Origin: Eulemur rufifrons
Taxonomy: Eukaryota > Chordata > Mammalia > Primates > Lemuridae
Length of the DNA: 64,000 nucleotides
Direction: 5' to 3'
Assembly (NCBI RefSeq): GCF_041146395.1
Contig: NC_090990.1
Location: forward strand, 50,575,501 to 50,639,500
Below are positions 1 through 11,429 of this stretch, piece after piece (position 1 is the stretch's first letter; every line of letters starts with the position of its first letter). A program made the translations under genes and the position numbers. The notes below the pieces were generated by a model. The model ran no database searches. It saw only the letters and a list, made by a program, of their open reading frames with translations, and was not told where the DNA came from.

Positions 1-639
1 CTAGCTCCCCAGCCCATGGCAGGGGAATTCCATTCCCTCATTCAGCTAGTGCCTATTCTCCGTCTCTACCTGCCCCCACCCCCAGTGTTTCCTGTTTGTC
101 TGACAATGTGGAGGTCAGCATGAGGCCACCTAGCTAGCTCCTGCAGGATGCATAGCTCGGGGTAAACCATAACAGAGCCACAAGCCTCCTATTTATTCAC
201 AGGAACACCAGCAAAAGGAACTGCTTAATTGTTTTTATTTTCCCTTCTTTCTCCTGATGGAAATGACTATGTACCCTATGGATCCCAAACAATGGCAGAC
301 ATGTCCGCAGAGGGAATATGTGTTTGTTTCGGGGCTTGAAGTATTTTCCAGTGTTTTATCAAATGCCTCTAGGAGCCAAAAGCATCCCACCAAACTTGAG
401 AGATTCCGGAGTAGTCACAGGCCAGCTCCCCATCATTTTGAAGCAGCGGCATATTTTAAAGTTATCAGGGAAAAAATACTGAGTCAGAACACATTAGACC
501 TGGGGCTTCCTTCTTCAGAGAATGACTCACAGAATCCAAGTAGTGACAAAGTCATTCCCAGCCCGGATTACATCCAGACTTCTTATCTGGCACACGTAAA
601 AGGAAAAGCAGTTTGTTGTAGCGAGATGAACACAGCTTT

Positions 640-790
640 GGAGTCACTTACTAGTAGGTGACCTGTGACAAGATATTTAATCTCAATGAGTCTTAGTTTC
701 CTCCTTTGTAAATAAGTGACGGCAATCCTACTTTGCAGGATTCAGAGAGACAGCATACTATTGCATCCAGGGCAGGGCCAACCATATCAT
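640..790 (+). repeat. MIR SINE
   Basis: The order of MIR core blocks is recognisable: a degenerate 'gtgacctgtgacaag', then 'tcttagtttcctcctttgtaaa', then the downstream 'ggattcagag' segment. Diverged, as expected for an ancient MIR. Confidence 0.6.
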
Positions 791-928
791 GAGTGCTCAA
801 ATCATGGAATCCATTGTCAGTGATCTCTCTGGGATGGTTTTTGCTCTTTCTTTGCATGGAAACCAGGGCAGCTTGTTTGGTTTTCAAAGGCCCATCACAA
901 TAACAGATGTGTAATCTTATTTCTCTCC

Positions 929-930
929 AG
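929..930 (+). other. PDE4B: Splice acceptor of the PDE4B last exon
   Basis: 'TTATTTCTCTCCAG' precedes the exon, a good pyrimidine tract with AG at 929-930. Splicing here gives Val as the first exon codon, in the frame that encodes the conserved C-terminus. Confidence 0.9.
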
Positions 931-1296
931 GTTGGTTTCATTGACTACATCGTCCATCCACTGTGGGAGACCTGGGCAGATCTGGTACAGCCCGATGCTC
1001 AGGACATTTTGGATACGTTGGAAGATAACAGGAACTGGTATCAGAGCATGATACCCCAGAGTCCCTCCCCACCACTGGACGAGCAGAACAGGGACTGCCA
1101 GGGTCTGATGGAGAAGTTTCAATTTGAACTGACCCTCGAAGAGGAGGATTCGGAAGGACCTGAGAAGGAGGGAGAGGGCCACAGCTATTTCAGCAGCACA
1201 AAGACACTTTGCGTGATCGATCCAGAAAGTAGGGATTCCCTGGGAGAGACTGACATAGACATTGCAACAGAAGACAAGTCCCCGGTCGACACATAA
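931..1296 (+). CDS. PDE4B: PDE4B terminal coding exon (cAMP phosphodiesterase 4B, C-terminus)
   Basis: The exon encodes the last 121 residues of PDE4B and ends with TAA at 1294-1296. PDE4B hydrolyses cAMP to 5'-AMP in the cytosol and in anchored signalling complexes. The exon opens in phase 0 with [15 protein letters not shown], the end of the catalytic domain. Its third residue (937-939) is the Phe that clamps cAMP or inhibitor rings (F446 in PDE4B2 numbering); the partner Gln lies in the previous exon. Beyond the domain, PQSPSP contains the ERK-phosphorylated Ser (1060-1062, S487 of PDE4B2) and FQF (1117-1125) is the ERK docking motif. Leu at 1105-1107 lies in the CR3 helix and corresponds to the PDE4B residue that is Gln in PDE4D. 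The acidic tail ends in EDKSPVDT. The 443-residue offset gives a total of 564, the known PDE4B2 length, so no residues are gained or lost. Family facts are from memory. Confidence 0.97.
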   Translation, partial: VGFIDYIVHPLWETWADLVQPDAQDILDTLEDNRNWYQSMIPQSPSPPLDEQNRDCQGLMEKFQFELTLEEEDSEGPEKEGEGHSYFSSTKTLCVIDPESRDSLGETDIDIATEDKSPVDT

Positions 1297-2878
1297 TTGC
1301 CCTCTCTGTGTGAAGACGAACATTCCACCCTTGATGAGCATGCCAGCTATGTGGTAGGGCCAGCCCACCATGGGGGCCGAGGCCTGCACGGGACAAGAGC
1401 CACCTGGCCTTTCCAGTTACTTGAGTTTGGAGCCAGAATACAAGACCATGAAGCAAACAGCAGCTCAGGAAATCCCGTGGTTGACTTGTCTTGCTGGCAA
1501 GTGTGGCGGAGGGCTGAAGCTTCACGTGTTACTAGAGGCCGGTTCTGATCACGACAAAATGGCTTGAAAATGGAAGACACAAAACTGAGAGATCATTCTG
1601 CACTAAGTTTTGGGCACCTGTCCCCACAAGTGACTGAACTGACTGACTAATAACTTCATTTATGAATCTGCTCACCTGTCCCTTGTCTGCCAACCTGTGT
1701 GCCTTTTTTGTAAAACATTTTCACGTCTTTAAAATGCTTGTTGAATATGTAGAGTTTAGTATCAACTTCTACACAGATAAGCGTTCAAAGTTGACATAAC
1801 TTTTTTGACTCTTTCTGGGGAAAAAAAAAGGAAAGAAAACCGTCTTCCTTCTTTCTTGGGCAATATCTTTCACTTTACTACAGTTACTTTGGCAAACAGA
1901 AAGGATACATTTCTAACCACATTCTACTTCCTTCCCCTCTTGTCCAATCTAACTCCACAGTTCTTATAACTTATCTCTGTTTGCCTGCTCCAAATAGTAT
2001 TTTTTCTCCTCCAGAGTTTCACTCTTTTGCCGTAAACAGAATAAAGTTGAACAAACACGGGAGTAGGAAGCGGTAGTTGTGTTGTTCACCGTAAGCGTCT
2101 GCGTAGAAATCGGCTTACTAAGGCGGTGTACCCTGCTGTGTCCTGGACCCTTCTGCCACCGAAGTCGCATGGTCCCACCCTGTTCTCCCCCCTCTCCCCA
2201 CCTGATCACATATGCTGTTTTCAATTTAATGCTGCCGTCTTTCTCTTGCACTGCCTTCTGCGTTAACACCTCCATTCCTGTTTATAACTGTGTATTTATT
2301 ACTCAATGTATATAATGTAATGTTTTGTAAGTTATTAATTTATATATCTAACATTGCCTGCCAACGGTGGTGTTAAATTTGTGTAGAAAACTCTGCCTAA
2401 GAGTTGCAACTTTTCCTTGTAACGTTTTGTATTGTGTATTATGTAACCCTAACATGGCTTTAGAGAGACGTATGGCCCCTTTGGCAGTGAGGACGGGGGT
2501 GGGCTTCTGTTCAGAGGGTCTGCTCTTTCCCTGTCTTGAGTTGCTAATACTGCACAACCCCTTTAAGAACCGGTTTTGGAAACAGGATTCTCACATTAGA
2601 TACTAAATGGTTTATACTGAGCTTTTACTTTTGTATAGTTTGATAGGGGCAGGGGGCACCGGGATGTAGTTCTTACCCACGTTCTATCCAAATCTGTGTA
2701 CGCATGAGTTGGGTTATAACTGGGTTCTACTATAATTGTGGCTTCGGTTTAAAAAGCAACACTACATTTGCTCACAGATGATTCTTCTGAGTGTTCCCAT
2801 ACTACTGACTTTGAAGAGCTAGCCTCCTGCCTGCCATTAAGCAGGAATGTCATGTTCCAATTCATTACAAAAGAAAAC

Positions 2879-2907
2879 AATAAAACAATGTGAATTTTTA
2901 TAATAAA
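2879..2907 (+). promoter_or_regulatory. PDE4B: Proximal poly(A) signals (two AATAAA)
   Basis: AATAAA occurs at 2879-2884 and at 2902-2907, followed by GT-rich sequence ('tgaactgatgtag'). This is a plausible cleavage region around 2920-2930. Confidence 0.55.
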
Positions 2908-3211
2908 ATGTGAACTGATGTAGTAAATTATGCGAATGTGAAGCTTCTTCTGATAACACTTGTGAGGCCTCTTACTGGTGTCAGTTTTCAGTTTGTAAAA
3001 AATGTTTCATGCTTTCAGTTCAGCATTGTGACTCAATAGTTAAAGAAAAATGGCACAAATGTGCATGACCAATGGGTTTGTCTGTCTATGAACACTGCAT
3101 TGTTTCAGGTGGACATTTTATCATTTTCAAGAGTTTCTCACAATGTATGTTATAGTATTATTATTATATATTGTGTTCAAATGCATTCTTAAGAGACTTT
3201 TATATGAGGTG

Positions 3212-3217
3212 AATAAA
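3212..3217 (+). promoter_or_regulatory. PDE4B: Distal poly(A) signal
   Basis: AATAAA in 'ggtgaataaacaag'. No repeat intervenes between the stop codon and this site, so the UTR could run to here. Confidence 0.5.
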
Positions 3218-3235
3218 CAAGAGCATGATTAGATT

Positions 3236-4690
3236 AGACTGTAGGCCCAATTATTTCGTGGTTAGTTCTGACGTATTAAAAGCAGATCTTTCTTTCTCTT
3301 CTCTCCTACCATTCCCCACAGAGAAAGCCAACCACTTTATCCGGCCAGCATCACAGCTGAAGTTTCAAAATCTGTGTCCAAAAAGTCCCCCAGCTTGGAA
3401 CGGTTCACTTTTTTCTTAGCAACCGTTCACCCAGCTCGATGGTGCAGGAAGGGGGTTGGGCAAGGAAAACAAACAAAGCCACTTTGTTCATCTCAAACTG
3501 TTTCCTTCTACCTCTTTAAGAATTTGAAGAGTTTAATCTACTAGATAAATAAAGGGAATCCCCAACTTAGCTGGGTCCTCTAGAAAAATGAATCATAGAC
3601 TATAGAACATTAGCATCATGTTGTCAGGTCTTCCCGTTGATTCATTTGACACGCGAAGAATCAGGTCCAAAGAGTCATCTTAAACCGCATCCACAGAACA
3701 TGGGTAGACACTCATCGGCTTCTCAGTGATCCATGGAGTCTCTTGATGATCATATGGTTATGATTTTCTTTCTGGAAAGAACTGTTTAAATATCATAAGA
3801 CAAATACTTAAATGCTTTGTCAAAATCTTAAAGTCAGCATATAAAAATATTTTATCTTGAGGGGTGTGTGTGTGTGTGTGTGTGTGTGTTGGGGAAGGTT
3901 GCAAACAAGAATCAGTGTGGACCATGATAATTTCACCACAGGGAAGTGGTCTGTGAACCCAGTATGAGGGTCTACTCTAAAAGAACTGCATTCAATAAGC
4001 TGAAATTACTGTATTTCTTTATAAAGACAAGTGAAGATGAGCTAACATTGCAGAACCAGCTTGCCAGCTGGTTGCAGAGCTAATGTTTCCAGGACTTTCC
4101 ACCTGATCTCTGATTTCCGATTGCACCTCACCATCTCTGAGCTTTTACAAATTGAGTGACAAAAGAGAATTGGTTACAGTACTCACAGGTGTGACTTTTA
4201 TGATGCCTAGAGCTCTAAACATGGGCGGGTCTGTTTTCCACTAAGAAGTGGTCCTTGCAGCAAATAAGAGTCATGAAAGAAAGAATAATTTTTTTTTTAA
4301 ATGCTTATATTCAGGCCCCATCCTCCTCTCAGATTTCTGATTGAATTTGTCATGAGTGGAACCTCTGGCATCAGATTTGTAAAATTTTCCCCAGGTAATT
4401 ACAATGTGCAAATGGAGTAGAGGATCACTGCTCCAGAACAGAGAACGATGCTTGTAGCTGAGGCGTTTTTCACCCCAACTGTCTTCAGACATTAACTATA
4501 CCCCCACCATGGCCAACATGTCATGCCCAGTATAGCTATTTTCAATGGTGATTTTTGTTACAACCTAGTTTTATCTTTCTCACTGACTTCTAACCTAACT
4601 TCCAGGTAAGATGGGTCTGCACAGTTTCACTACTCTCCTACATGGAAATCTCAAGAAAAGCCAGGCCAGAAATCAGGGGTCCAAGGCAAC
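3236..4690. other. Intergenic, no gene seen
   Basis: No exon-like or protein-like reading frame. Contains a (TG)n tract and otherwise unclassified unique sequence. Confidence 0.6.
3864..3890. repeat. (TG)n microsatellite
   Basis: About 13 uninterrupted TG units after 'gagggg'. Confidence 0.95.
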
Positions 4691-4699
4691 TGTAACATT

Positions 4700-4830
4700 T
4701 ATGAGGGCAGAGACAAACCATGCCTAGCGCTTTCTCCTGTTTCCACAATGCTTGCCGTGGTACCTGACACAAAGTTGATGTTCAAGCATTTGTTGAATAC
4801 ATTTGGGTGCTGATGACAATAAAACTTCAG
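4700..4830 (+). repeat. L2 LINE 3' end
   Basis: Has the typical L2 tail order: 'gagggcagagacaaac', then 'acaatgcttgccgtggtacctgacac', then 'ttcaagcatttgttgaat'. Confidence 0.6.
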
Positions 4831-4889
4831 CTAACAGGAAGACAAGAAGAATGTACATTCTAGGCAATGTAACTCTCAGTTTCTCTCAC

Positions 4890-5065
4890 TCAGTTGCAAT
4901 GACATTTCTTCAGATCTGTCTCCCCACTCAACACTGAACCCCTCCACGATAGCACAATGTGTTTTGCTTGGTCTCTTTTTAAATCTTTGCACTTTTTGCC
5001 ACCAAGCACTATGTTGGTCCTAAGCAAAAAGAGTGCCCTGTGATATTTGTTGAGCTAATGACCCA
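4890..5065 (+). repeat. L2 LINE 3' end, second fragment
   Basis: 'tctgtctccccactcaac' followed by 'ccaagcactatgttgg' and 'gatatttgttgagctaatga' resembles the L2 terminal segment; diverged. Confidence 0.45.
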
Positions 5066-5139
5066 AGAAACAAGGTTGAAATCCCTTTTGTTGAAATTAC
5101 TTGTAAAAAATATCCATACACTTGATTTTCTTGGAGAAA

Positions 5140-5262
5140 GACTACAGTACACTGCGGAAAGCATGGTTTGACAAACCTGTGTCCCAGGCCTTTTCCTGAA
5201 CCTTTCTAGCTGTGGGAATTTGGGCAAATCACTTACATTTTCTGAACCTAAATTTTCCAAAA
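5140..5262 (+). repeat. MIR SINE
   Basis: 'agctgtgggaatttgggcaa' followed by 'atcacttacattttctgaac' is the MIR core in + orientation. Confidence 0.6.
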
Positions 5263-5439
5263 ACATGTTTGATTGAAAACATCCAGTGACAGGGAATTCA
5301 GCAATATCCTTTCAAAATAACGCAACTTGTTAGGTTTCTGAGATAAAATCAAATTTTACTCTTTGAGAGCACCTTCTCTGATTTGTGGTTTCCTCTGCAG
5401 CCAAATTATGCATATAATTCCTCCTCTAATTTCCTGTTC

Positions 5440-5665
5440 TGATAAGAAATAGGAGCCAGACTTTCAGAGTTTTTGACTATGTGACCTTGGGGAAAATTAT
5501 ATGACCTATCTGTGCCCCAATTTCCTCATCTGTAAAATAAAGGCAATAGTAACAGTAACTGTGTATAAGATTATCATGAGGATTAAATGAATTAAAGTTG
5601 TAAAATATTAGAAAGAGTATCTGGCATTTAACAATTTGCGCATTTAACAAATGTTAACTACACAT
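5440..5665 (+). repeat. MIR SINE
   Basis: 'tatgtgaccttggggaaaat', 'tttcctcatctgtaaaataa' and 'gaggattaaatgaatta' occur in MIR order. Confidence 0.75.
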
Positions 5666-6079
5666 AGCTAGAGGTAGCATGTTTTCTATACTGTAGCTCC
5701 TTCAACTATTTTTCATATAACTTATGTTCACCATTCTGGTCAATTTATTCTGGGCTTGCTCAAATAGACCGTGCTTCTCTTAGGATGAGTGTTCCAGAAC
5801 CAAGCATCAGTCACAGTAGGGCACAGTGTGACTCTTGCCCTTCTTTGTTCTGGGCACTGCTCTGTAGCCCACGACTGTATTCATTTGGGGGGATGTCAGT
5901 GACTCCCCTGGATGACTCATAAGGTGCTTACGGGCAAAAAAAACCCTTCACACCTTTTCGCATGAACCACTGTTAAACCAAATCTTCTCCATTTTGTACT
6001 TGTATAATTAAGTTTCTGAACTTTTGTACAGAATTTGTACTTTTATCTGAAAAACTACTAGAGTATAGGAAAGAGGGTT

Positions 6080-6290
6080 TTCAATTTGAGCGTGAGACTG
6101 ATCTTGCACCACTTTTATGACCTTGGAGAAAGTATTCAACTTGTTTGATCTTTAGTTCCTTTTCCATAAAACTAAGGAATGTTACCCATATCAAAAAGTT
6201 ATTTAGAAAGACTAAATGAAGAGTCTGGGACATTCCAAACATACAATAAATGAGAGTTATTAGTAATATTATTACTGATAATACCATGAG
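6080..6290 (+). repeat. MIR SINE
   Basis: 'tatgaccttggagaaagtat' followed by 'ttagttccttttccataaaac' gives the MIR core; diverged. Confidence 0.55.
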
Positions 6291-6509
6291 GTGGTGATTC
6301 AATGAGATAATATGTGCATGAAAAAGTCTTCATATTATTAGTTTTAATCTATTAATTTTGGGCTAAGGAATCATTATGAATTCTGATTCTGAAAATTTGT
6401 TAACTGTGCCCCCCACCAGTATTTGTAATCTACATTTTTTATAATAATGCACATTTTTATTTACATTTTAGTAAAAATGTTAACCAAGATAGGACAAGGA
6501 ATGGATGTG

Positions 6510-6930
6510 AGTTAAGCTGCCAGCAGTCTTCCAGATCAGCATTGATCCATTAGTCAGTGTTCCATGGGTAATGGCCCTGAGTCAATTATAAATTCACCCA
6601 TGTACACCATCACCTAGGCCAATCTGGCCAAAAACATACCAGGAGAAATGTGATCAAAGTCCTTTCTGAAATTCGGGCATACCATAGCCAAAACATTTCC
6701 CTCCTTGGTACAATCTATTAACCCTCGCTAACAGAAAAGAGGCTATGATAGCATGACTTGTCCTTAGGGAACTAATGCTAGTTACTTCCCTCTCAAGTAG
6801 CCTAAAAACCATATGGTAACAATTTGTTCTAGAATTTTTCATGCATTGATTTCATGCTTGACAATCTTAGTGCTGGACTCTATCTTTCTTTATGAAGAGT
6901 GGGATAATATTTGCCTATCACACACCCACA
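6510..6930 (-). repeat. L3/CR1-type LINE fragment
   Basis: Blocks such as 'attgatccattagtcagtgt', 'gatagcatgacttgtcctta' and 'aatttgttctagaatttt' resemble the reverse complement of the reverse-transcriptase region of mammalian L3/CR1 elements. No open frame survives. Family assignment is from memory and unsure. Confidence 0.5.
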
Positions 6931-7269
6931 GATTTCTGCTCTTTTTTGTGTTCTCTCCGATTTCTCAAAGATCACCAATTATGCACCAAAAACACATTGG
7001 CAAGAGCTTTCAATATTCTGGGAAATCATGTGCCTGGAAACACAAAACTACTTAAAGAATAGAGATGTTCTCTTAACACCTCTTTGCTTTACTTGGCAGG
7101 TCTAACAGAAGAGGATAGTGCTTATGTACTCTTAAGTAACAGCTTATATCCTTTTAACTGAGGAAAACTGTCCTTGTCCACTAAATATACAGTTTCAGAA
7201 AGGATGCCCATGGAGCAGTGAAAGAGGATAGGGGACTCTATTTGCTAATTTAAATGGATTCTTTAGAAC

Positions 7270-7740
7270 CTACCATTGATTAATTCAGTAAACGTGTATT
7301 GAGTCCCTAATATTTTTCAGGCACTGTTATAAGATGTTGTCCCTGCTCCTTATCTTTCAGAGTATATAGGAAAATAGATGTGCATTATAAAATGTGCTAA
7401 AGTATGACCACTGTCTGGGGGATGGACATGCTTGAAGCTCTGACTCAGGTAGGGCAATGACAATATATGTAACCTAGACATTTGTACCCCCATAATATGC
7501 TGAAATTAAAAAAAAATTAAAAAGTGCTAAAGTAGAGGTACACATAAAGAACACAAATGTGGGAGCACCTAACTCTTATGGGAGATAATTAAGGAGCATT
7601 TCTGATAGGAGAACAAGGTTGAGTCTTCGAGGATGAGTGGGAAGCAGTCAATAGACTAATGGGTTGGGAGAGGAAGGGCAGGAAGCCTATATTCTGGAAG
7701 GAAGGAAGAGCATGTGAAAAGAGTAGAGGACATGAAAGAG
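7270..7740 (+). repeat. Ancient interspersed repeat of unassigned family ('repeat A'), first copy
   Basis: Begins with a degenerate 'ttcagtaaacgtgtattgag' and 'caggcactgttataag', continues with 'ggttgagtcttcgaggatga' and 'gtgaaaagagtagagg'. This block order recurs elsewhere in the window (7740-10420, 17540, 19640, 37590). It is a widespread mammalian repeat whose name I could not fix. A short L1 (7405-7523) is inserted in this copy. Confidence 0.5.
7405..7523 (+). mobile_element. Short 5'-truncated L1 3' end with target duplication
   Basis: About 119 bp ending 'cccccataatatgctgaaat' plus an A-rich tail, the 3' terminus of a strepsirrhine-type L1. It is flanked by 'gtgctaaagta' at 7394-7404 and 7524-7534, an 11-bp perfect target-site duplication. 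Confidence 0.85.
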
Positions 7741-9116
7741 TATTTTTGAGGCTTATTCATATATTCACTTATTTCAAAAATATTTATTGAGTACATACTA
7801 TGGACCAAGTACTCTCCTAGACATTGGGGATACACAGATATAAAAACAGAGAAAAGCCCTACTCATTAAAGCTGCAGTTAGTGAGATAGATATTAATAAT
7901 TTTTAAAGTGAATGTGTTATTAGGAATTAATAGAAGTTCTCCAAAGGATGAACATATATGAGAGCGATTAAAAGAAATCACCTTGTCCAGTCTATAAGGA
8001 AAAGGAGAAGGAGACTTTTATGACTATAAAAACAACTTGTACCAACATCCTGTAGTAGGAGGCATCACAGCACCTAGGAGGAACTGAGAGAAGACTGGCT
8101 GGAGTTGAGGTGGTGGAGTGGTCAGAAATGATGCTGGTGAGGAGGCACAGGCCAGACCCCACAGGACCCGGTGAGCCATTATAAGAATTTTACTCTTGCT
8201 TCAACACAATGGGAATCCACCAAAAGGTTTAAATAGGGAAGTGATACAATCAGACTTCCATTAGGACGATTCTAAAGATTGTCCTAATTGCAGAGTGGGG
8301 ACAAATCCCAAAGGAACAATAAAGAATGTAAGGGATCAGTTAGAAGGCTCCTACAGTATTCCAGCCAAGATGGGATGATATCTTGGACTAGAGTGGGGCT
8401 GAGGGATGGAAAGAAATGGATGCATATGCAGTTATTTAAGCATTGCATTTACAGATCTTGGTGATGGATTTTATCAGAGAAGAAAAGGACTCAATAATAA
8501 ATGCCACGCTGTTGTCTTTTGTGACTGGATAGGTGATGAAGTCATTCTTTGGAAAAAGAACCACTTGGGAAGTACTAGTTGGCAGGGAAGTGTGACTCTG
8601 GTTTTGGGTGTGTTGACTTTTGTTCATCTTTGTGACATCCAAAGTGTATGTGAAATAGTTGAATATGACAGTCTGGAATTCAAAGAAGTCCAGGTGGGGA
8701 GTTATCATTTAGATAGATCATAGATCATACATAAGGTACCTGAAGCTGTGGGAGGTCCTATGGAAAGAGCATGTCATGAGATGAGACGGGGAGAAGAAGA
8801 TTAATCTTTGAGGTACTCTGGTGTTTCATGAGAGAATATAAAAGGATGGGCCCAAAAAGGAGATTGAGAAAGAGAAACTAAAGAGCTAGGGCATTTACCA
8901 AGAGAATCTGGTGTCTAAGAAGATTAAAGGAAAGAGTGTTTTTAAGAAGGAAGTGGCCCACAATATCAAATCCTACTGAGAGATAAAGTTTAAAAAAATG
9001 AACATATACATTTTATTTAGAAATATGGAGATCACTAATGAACTTAGAGTATTTTTAGTGGAGTGATGGCCCAGTAGGTAGCTATCGCTGAATGGAGAGT
9101 AAAATGGAGGTTTTTA

Positions 9117-9119
9117 AAA

Positions 9120-9154
<35 letters not shown>
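9117..9154. repeat. (AT)n microsatellite
   Basis: A-run followed by about 16 AT units. Confidence 0.95.
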
Positions 9155-9156
<2 letters not shown>

Positions 9157-9333
9157 GCAGTAAGAACAGATGAGAAGCTCAGCTATGAAGAGGAAGTTTG
9201 CGATAGAGTGATATCTAGAGGACAATGAGAGGTAAGGGAAAATTTTATTTTGAAAGTATAAGAGAAACTTAAGTATGTTCTAATAAAAATGGAAAGCATC
9301 CGGCTAAGAGAAAGCAATTGAAAATATAGGAGA

Positions 9334-10242
9334 TTGCCTTAAATCTGTAAATCACTTTGGGCAGTATGGACATTTTAACAATGTTGATTCTACCAATCCA
9401 TGAGCATATGTTTTTCCATTTGTTTGTAGTTCTCCTTGTAGAGATCTTTTACCTTCTTGGTTAAGTATATTACTAAGTATTTTATTTTCTTTGTAGCTAT
9501 TGTGAATGGTACTGAGTCTCTGATTTGACTCTTAGCTTTACTGTTATTGGCATATAGAAATCCTACTGATTTGTGTACATTGATTTTGGAACCTGAGACT
9601 TTGATGACTTTATTTATCAATTCTAGGAGACTCTTGGTGAAGTCTTTGGGATTTTCTAGATACAATATCACATTATCAACAAAAAGCGATACTTGGACCT
9701 CATCTTTTCAATCTGGACACCGTTTATTTCTTTCTTTTGTCTGATTCTGTTGGCTAGAACTCCCAGTACTATGTCAAATAGAAGTTGTAACAGTGGGCAC
9801 CCTTGTCAATTCACAATTGCAAAGATGTGGAATCAACCCAAGTGCCCCTCAATTGATGAGTAGATTAACAAAATGTGGTATACATATACCATGGAGTACT
9901 ACTCAGCCATAAAAAGAAATGAATTAACATCCTTTGCAGCCATTTGGATGGAACTTGAGACCATTATCCTAAGTAAAGTATCTCAAGAATGGAAAAGCAA
10001 ACACCAAATGTACTCTCTAGAAATTTGGAGCTAATTTATGGGCACACATGGGCACAGAAAGAATTAAAAATCATCAGAAATCAAGAAGGGGAAAGGAGAG
10101 AAGGGGAGGGATAAAATCCTACCTAATAGGCACAATGAACACTATTCAGGTGATGGGCACACTAGAAGTCCCAACTTTAACATTTTATTAACAAAACATT
10201 TGTATCCCCTTAATACTTTTAAATATAAATAAATAAATAAAT
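9334..10242 (+). mobile_element. L1 fragment with 5' inversion (twin priming)
   Basis: 9334-9808 is L1 ORF2 in reverse orientation; the minus strand encodes '[18 protein letters not shown]', the segment just after the catalytic FADD. 9809-10242 is forward, running from 'cacaattgcaaagatgtgga' through the end of ORF2 and the 3' UTR to an A-rich tail. The near-identical flanks aatataggaga (9323-9333) and aatacaggaga (10243-10253) form an 11-bp target duplication with one mismatch. The 5' inversion with a deletion of intervening ORF2 is the signature of twin priming. Reading frames are broken. Confidence 0.85.
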
Positions 10243-10419
10243 AATACAGGAGAGAGATGGGATCATTGACAATGTCTGCCTGGGAAGCAGAAGTGATGTG
10301 GTCCAAAGCACTGGTAGAGGGATTAGTCTTAGAAGAAAGGTCATTTTCCCCAATATACCAGAAAAGGAAGAGCACAGATGTAAGTGGATTTATGTGTTCA
10401 CTAGAGGGTTCACTTGAAA

Positions 10420-11055
10420 GAGTTCCTGTCTTCTGATGTCAGATACATTTCCTTTTGAAGAAAGCACTGGCCTTTTCTCACTTACCATTTCTTTTAACCA
10501 AGAGGAACACTTAGTTGAAACAAGTTAAAACACTCTCAGGCGATGCTAAATGGACTCAACTGTCTCATTGTTGGAGGAAAATGAGAGTGTTGAGCCTGAA
10601 GAAGGGATAATTCTAATTGAAGAAGAAAAATGGTAATAATCTTTGAAGATGTAAAGAATTTTTTTATGTAAAAAAAAAAAAACAACTAATTGTTTAGTTT
10701 GTTCCTGGTTGCACTAAAGATGGGACCCAGCTAATGAAAGCTATAGGAAGGTTTCTTTGGACTCAGAAGTAAGACAAACTGAATTTTCTAACTCTTCTTG
10801 ACCAAAAAGGAACATAAGATTTCAGACATGGTGAAACCTCAGATGTTAAAAGGCACAAGGTGGGAGGCTGGATGTTGGGAGTTTCTATTTCCTTAACTGT
10901 TTTTCTCCCCTTTAGAGCGTGAGACCATTTGTCTCCTCTTCCACATGAAGTTCATTCTTAAGAAGACAGGAAGTAAGAGTTATCATGCCAGGGTTTTTCT
11001 GTGAATCACATTATCTCTGCACTATCAGCCCAAGCTGTAAGACCCCCCTGTTGTG
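10420..11055. other. Intergenic, nothing assigned
   Basis: No gene or clear repeat beyond an A-run near 10669-10682. Confidence 0.5.
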
Positions 11056-11056
11056 T

Positions 11057-11059
11057 TTG

Positions 11060-11095
<36 letters not shown>
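11057..11095. repeat. (GT)n microsatellite
   Basis: About 15 GT units, followed by a T-rich, GTTTT-containing stretch. Confidence 0.95.
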
Positions 11096-11097
<2 letters not shown>

Positions 11098-11429
11098 GTT
11101 TGGCTTGTTTTTCATCAGAGTTTTGAACATTCTCTTTATTGTCTTCAGCAATTTTTCATCTTGCTTATTTTCATTGTTTTTTGTTTGTTTGTTTTTTACT
11201 AAGCATGGACTTATGTTCATCAAGTGGACTTCCTGACTCTTCTCTTATGGCCCCAATCTTTTGTTTCTGTTCTGGGAGAGATGGTCCTCCTCCTACCATT
11301 TTAATACATATTAATTACAACCTGAGCTCTTCAGAGAGCATTCTTGTGCAGTCATATGAGTTTTTCTCATTTTCTTCCTAAAGTCCAAGAATATCGGTCT
11401 TCTGTATAGCACTTTGTAGGCTCTAAAGT

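Larger units (their letters stand above)
1..930 (+). other. PDE4B: Last intron of PDE4B (3' part)
   Basis: Sequence upstream of the terminal exon. It ends in a pyrimidine-rich acceptor with AG at 929-930, directly before the first exon codon. The interval holds a MIR at about 640-790 and an uninterrupted 134-codon frame at 257-661. That frame runs into the MIR and matches no protein I recognise. No other exon is visible. Confidence 0.85.
1297..3235 (+). other. PDE4B: PDE4B 3' UTR
   Basis: Follows the stop codon directly. It is AU-rich, with ATTTA-type elements in a strongly AT-rich patch (about 2280-2350), and I see no recognisable repeat in it. The 3' end is uncertain: signals at 2879-2907 would give a UTR of about 1.6 kb, and the AATAAA at 3212 about 1.9 kb. 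I set the end at the distal option. Confidence 0.75.
7740..10420 (+). repeat. Repeat A, long copy, interrupted by an inverted L1
   Basis: Starts with 'caaaaatatttattgagtac' and 'gacattggggatacaca', continues with 'gtgagccattataagaattt', 'aagtgatacaatcagactt' and 'gggaggtcctatgg'-type segments, then resumes after 10253 with 'gagatgggatcattgacaat'. The L1 at 9334-10242 splits it. No conserved open frame. Confidence 0.45.

Noticed and set aside
895..1525. Antisense frames of 164 and 111 codons opposite the PDE4B exon and UTR
   Set aside because: They are shadows of the conserved sense exon; no known protein and no promoter evidence.
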